A stretch of DNA of 24,640 bases, taken from positions 1 through 24,640 of the IMG/VR virus record IMGVR_UViG_3300006928_000078; one strand, written 5' to 3'. The stretch comes from a virus. The notes under the pieces are model-generated. The model saw nothing but the letters and a program-made list of their open reading frames with translations. It was not told the origin of the DNA and did not search any database. A program made the translations under genes and the position numbers. Of the stretch, positions 22,932 to 24,640 are shown one piece after another. Within the stretch, counting starts at the first letter, position 1. Each line of letters opens with the position of its first letter.

Positions 22932-23645
22932 TTAGAATGTTGCTATTGCTACTTTTTTCCAAGTATCTGTAGCTGTACAAACATAAATTGCATCAGTTGC
23001 AAATCTAATGTCTCCTGCTACTCCTGTAGCTGAAGCTGAAGCCGGTGCAGTTTCTAATGCAGATACATTAAATGTAGCTGAAGTTACTGCAGTATTAGCT
23101 GTCACACCACTTGAGTCTACAGACATTTCATCATTAACTCCTAAGTTTCCACTTCTTGAAATTTTAAATTTGTTTGAATCTCCTCTATCAATTCCAATAG
23201 AAATATCTGCAGCTGATTGAGTTTCAAATGAAATTTTCGCATCTGCGTCTGCTCCTGTATTTTGATTATGAATTAATAATCCAATTGATAAGTTTCCTTT
23301 ATCTTGTTGTAAGTTAATACCTAAAGGATTTTCTCCTGTATTATCTCCTACTAAAAGATTTCCTGATGCTACCACATCACCTGTTACGTCTAATGGTCTA
23401 GCTACTGCTACTTTTGAACCATCATCTGTTACACCTGCATCTTGTAAAGTATTGGAGTCGAGCCATCTAGACAGCGAATTTGCTGTTCCTGAACCGTCTA
23501 CTCCACCACCTACTGTGATAGTGTCTTGGATATCTTGCATTGTAAAAATTGTTCTTTGGGAGTTAAGACCTGCCGAACCTCTGTTTTCTGTGTCTACCGT
23601 ACTTGCTACAGTATGGAATTTTTGACCGCTTGGTATTGTTGCCAT
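22932..23645 (-). CDS. Fibre-like structural protein
   Basis: 237 residues, Ser/Thr/Ala/Asp-rich. An N-terminal part (MATIPSGQKFHTVASTVDTE) is followed by GTANSLSRWLDSNTLQDAGV and TDDGSKVAV (about 53-81). This module recurs in altered form in the 785- and 767-residue fibres. A shaft-like stretch carries SGNLLVGDNTGENPLGINLQ and SFETQSAADISIGID. The C-terminal unit is ATGVAGDIRFATDAIYVCTA followed by TWKKVAIATF, an ending found on many phage fibre and head-fibre proteins. It is too short to be a long tail fibre, so it may be a short fibre or capsid fibre. The A/T-rich leader has no Shine-Dalgarno. Confidence 0.75.
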   Translation of the reverse strand: MATIPSGQKFHTVASTVDTENRGSAGLNSQRTIFTMQDIQDTITVGGGVDGSGTANSLSRWLDSNTLQDAGVTDDGSKVAVARPLDVTGDVVASGNLLVGDNTGENPLGINLQQDKGNLSIGLLIHNQNTGADADAKISFETQSAADISIGIDRGDSNKFKISRSGNLGVNDEMSVDSSGVTANTAVTSATFNVSALETAPASASATGVAGDIRFATDAIYVCTATDTWKKVAIATF

Positions 23646-23670
23646 TTTTAATTATTTAAGGGTTTATATA

Positions 23671-23835
23671 TTAGTTTTTCTTATATGGAAAAAGTCTATT
23701 CAAAGTATCTCTGCGATTATTACATCCGCAATCTTTAATTCCTACAGCTTTAGCTGTAGCACCTACTAAGTGTTTGATTCCGGTAGCTTTAGTCGCCTTC
23801 TCAATCGAATCTCCTAATCCTCTACTTTTTTTCAT
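23671..23835 (-). CDS. Small conserved phage protein with DCGC motif
   Basis: 54 residues. MKKSRGLGDSIEKATKATGI is followed by KHLVGATAKAVGIKDCGCNN and RRDTLNRLFPYKKN. The layout GLGDxIEKxTKATGIK ... DCGCxxRRxxLNxxFPY is one I recall as recurrent in marine and gut Bacteroidota phages. The paired cysteines (C36, C38) might bind a metal or form a disulphide, which is inference. The start overlaps the stop of the 35-residue gene by ATGA (23832-23835), strong evidence that both are real genes. Confidence 0.75.
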   Translation of the reverse strand: MKKSRGLGDSIEKATKATGIKHLVGATAKAVGIKDCGCNNRRDTLNRLFPYKKN

Positions 23836-23939
23836 TTCTTACAAGTACAAAGTTTATTTGGACAGTTTTTAACTTCAAATGAAATTTTGTCTAATAGCCA
23901 ATTCCATATACATTGAAATTTACACCATATATTTTTCAT
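23832..23939 (-). CDS. Very small cysteine-rich protein
   Basis: 35 residues: MKNIWCKFQCIWNWLLDKIS then FEVKNCPNKLCTCKK. It has five cysteines (C6, C10, C26, C31 and C33). The spacing of the last three, CPNKLCTC, suggests a metal-binding or disulphide-bonded knuckle. The first half is Trp-rich and amphipathic. It starts 8 bases after the stop of the 65-residue gene and its stop overlaps the next ATG as ATGA, so the frame is well supported by context. Similar tiny Cys-rich proteins, as I recall, accompany the DCGC protein in other marine phage contigs. Function unknown. Confidence 0.6.
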   Translation of the reverse strand: MKNIWCKFQCIWNWLLDKISFEVKNCPNKLCTCKK

Positions 23940-23947
23940 ACCTGTTT

Positions 23948-24145
23948 TTACTTTTTGAAGTTCTTAGAATTAGAACCTAAGTGCTCCTCATACTTCATAT
24001 GATGGTCGCCACCGTAAGCGTGTCCATAATCTTTTTTAGACATTGCTTTACTTTCGTCTCTTCTGTCCTTCATGCTTTGTTTGTGCTTACCTCTATGCTT
24101 CATGCCTAGAGACTCGTCTAACCTGTCGTTATAACCTTGTGCCAT
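23948..24145 (-). CDS. Small highly charged phage protein
   Basis: 65 residues, rich in Lys, Arg, Asp, Glu and His: MAQGYNDRLDESLGMKHRGK, then HKQSMKDRRDESKAMSKKDY and GHAYGGDHHMKYEEHL. No hydrophobic core, so probably extended or helical and possibly disordered. The RLDESLG and SMKDRRDESKAM segments are ones I recall from small unannotated proteins of marine Bacteroidota phages in the same neighbourhood as the DUF5872-like protein. It could be a packaged DNA-binding or capsid-internal protein, which is inference from composition. Confidence 0.7.
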   Translation of the reverse strand: MAQGYNDRLDESLGMKHRGKHKQSMKDRRDESKAMSKKDYGHAYGGDHHMKYEEHLGSNSKNFKK

Positions 24146-24173
24146 TTTTTTATTTTTTATATTAATTTATTAA

Positions 24174-24332
24174 TTAAGCGTTTCGAGAATTACGTCTTCC
24201 GGCTGCGGCTTTACGAGCCATACCTTTTTTTCCGTACTTATTTACACCAATTGAATACGCTATTTTTTTTGCTGCTTCTTTGCTCTTTCCTTGAGCCATC
24301 AGCTTTTTTACCATTCTATCAAATGCTCCCAT
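24174..24332 (-). CDS. Small basic phage protein
   Basis: 52 residues: MGAFDRMVKKLMAQGKSKEA, AKKIAYSIGVNKYGKKGMAR, KAAAGRRNSRNA. The N-terminal half is helical; the C-terminal half is very basic and Ala/Arg-rich. The pattern KxLxxxGxSxExAxKIAxxIxxxKYGKKxMxxxAAxGRR is familiar from many marine phage contigs with no assigned function. It lies immediately behind a putative promoter element (24350-24357) and ahead of the 65-residue gene, so it may begin a transcript covering the small-protein cluster. Confidence 0.72.
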   Translation of the reverse strand: MGAFDRMVKKLMAQGKSKEAAKKIAYSIGVNKYGKKGMARKAAAGRRNSRNA

Positions 24333-24349
24333 GCTTAAAATTTATTTTA

Positions 24350-24357
24350 CAAAGATA
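24350..24357 (-). promoter_or_regulatory. Putative Bacteroidota-type promoter -7 element (TATCTTTG)
   Basis: The minus strand reads TATCTTTGTAAAATAAAT in the 46-base gap between the DUF5872-like gene and the 52-residue gene, 17 bases before the ATG at 24332. It matches TAnnTTTG exactly and shares TAWCTTTGTAMAAA with 3438-3445 and 12847-12854. A -33 TTTG at proper spacing is not evident. Confidence 0.55.
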
Positions 24358-24378
24358 CTATTATTTTTCTTTATGTAT

Positions 24379-24640
24379 TTAACACTTCCACCTACGTCTA
24401 GCTTGTCTTATTCTAGAGTTAGGATTGTTTCTAGTTTTTGCACTACTTCGTTTCAATTGCCCTAAACTTCTAGCACAATATGACTTTCTTCTTTTAGAAG
24501 CTTTACTTCCGGGTTTTACTTTACCGGTAACAGCTGTTTTTAATTTAGAACCGGGATTTGCTTTACGATAAGCGGCAACTCCTTTCTTCGTCATTCCTGC
24601 TCCTTTTTTTGTAGGTCTATAATTTGCACCTTTACCCTTC
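24379..24640 (-). CDS. DUF5872-like small basic protein (partial, N-terminus beyond the window)
   Basis: The frame is open to the right edge of the window, giving at least 86 residues. Upstream of the first visible ATG (24594) it reads KGKGANYRPTKKGAG, which matches how I recall the family continuing, so that ATG is internal. The visible part has MTKKGVAAYRKANPGSKLKT, AVTGKVKPGSKASKRRKSYC, ARSLGQLKR and a terminal RQARRRWKC. The KRRKSYCARSxGQ and RRRWxC elements are the hallmark of DUF5872 proteins found in phages and in large DNA viruses, where the function is unknown. It is very basic, with two cysteines (one in SYCARS and the last residue), and possibly a virion DNA-binding protein (inference). 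Confidence 0.85.
   Translation of the reverse strand, partial: KGKGANYRPTKKGAGMTKKGVAAYRKANPGSKLKTAVTGKVKPGSKASKRRKSYCARSLGQLKRSSAKTRNNPNSRIRQARRRWKC

Noticed and set aside
22921-22980. Upstream start for the MPTVGK protein, adding 20 residues
   Set aside because: It would overlap the end of the fibre gene by 49 bases, and the added residues do not look like the family, which I recall starting at MPTVGK.
24137-24382. Plus-strand ORF of 81 codons
   Set aside because: It is antisense to the 52-residue gene at 24174-24332 and the adjacent promoter-like gap; the minus-strand protein matches a familiar phage family.
24592-24594. ATG at 24594 as the start of the DUF5872-like protein
   Set aside because: The frame stays open to the window edge and the upstream residues (RPTKKGAG) fit the family, so the true start is probably outside the window.
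1-24640. CRISPR array, tRNA, insertion sequence, integrase or attachment site
   Set aside because: I saw no regularly spaced direct repeats with unique spacers, no cloverleaf-like sequence, no transposase or integrase motif, and no duplicated att-like core.

Overview
The window is a 24.6 kb stretch of a tailed double-stranded DNA bacteriophage genome (class Caudoviricetes). The sequence is AT-rich. Every credible gene lies on the minus strand, so transcription runs from high to low coordinates. Genes are packed almost end to end, many with ATGA stop/start overlaps, and no gap exceeds about 85 bases. A Bacteroidota (flavobacterium-like) host, probably marine, is suggested by three things. Most translation starts follow A/T-rich leaders without a strong Shine-Dalgarno sequence. 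Three intergenic sites match the Bacteroidota -7 promoter element TAnnTTTG. Several proteins resemble families I recall from marine flavobacterial and crAss-like phages. The affiliation is an inference; no search was run.

In transcription order, the right end (about 24640-22760) carries a run of very small proteins: a DUF5872-like basic protein cut by the window edge, then proteins of 52, 65, 35 and 54 residues. A 237-residue fibre-like protein and another 52-residue protein follow. Next is a 285-residue structural protein. Then comes a tightly coupled block (21801-18302): a membrane-anchored coiled-coil protein, an exported thioredoxin-like protein without cysteines, a signal-peptide-bearing beta-rich protein that looks like an outer-membrane barrel, an M15-type peptidase endolysin, a 3TM-type holin and a fibre-like protein. 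This is the lysis region, with two unusual envelope proteins inserted in it.

From 18286 to 9216 lies a large receptor-binding and tail-fibre block: a 785-residue repeat fibre, a 767-residue fibre ending in a Peptidase_S74 chaperone, two small proteins, a coiled-coil protein and a 1103-residue fibre with seven tandem units of about 115 residues.

The left third (9203-1) is the packaging and head module: a 74-residue conserved protein, a GroES-like protein, a probable small terminase, the large terminase, the portal, a scaffold-like protein, the major capsid protein and a further conserved virion protein. The last two are each followed by a clear intrinsic terminator.

The most striking anomaly is that the major capsid gene is split into two overlapping reading frames. 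The join needs a -1 shift. It can be explained by one missing T in a T run at 1777-1780, or by ribosomal frameshifting at a classical A AAA AAG heptamer (1752-1758) that sits in the correct frame. Other points of interest are the two exported proteins in the lysis operon, the tandem GroES-like protein and the shared building blocks among the fibre genes. No integrase, replication gene, tRNA, CRISPR array or insertion sequence is visible.
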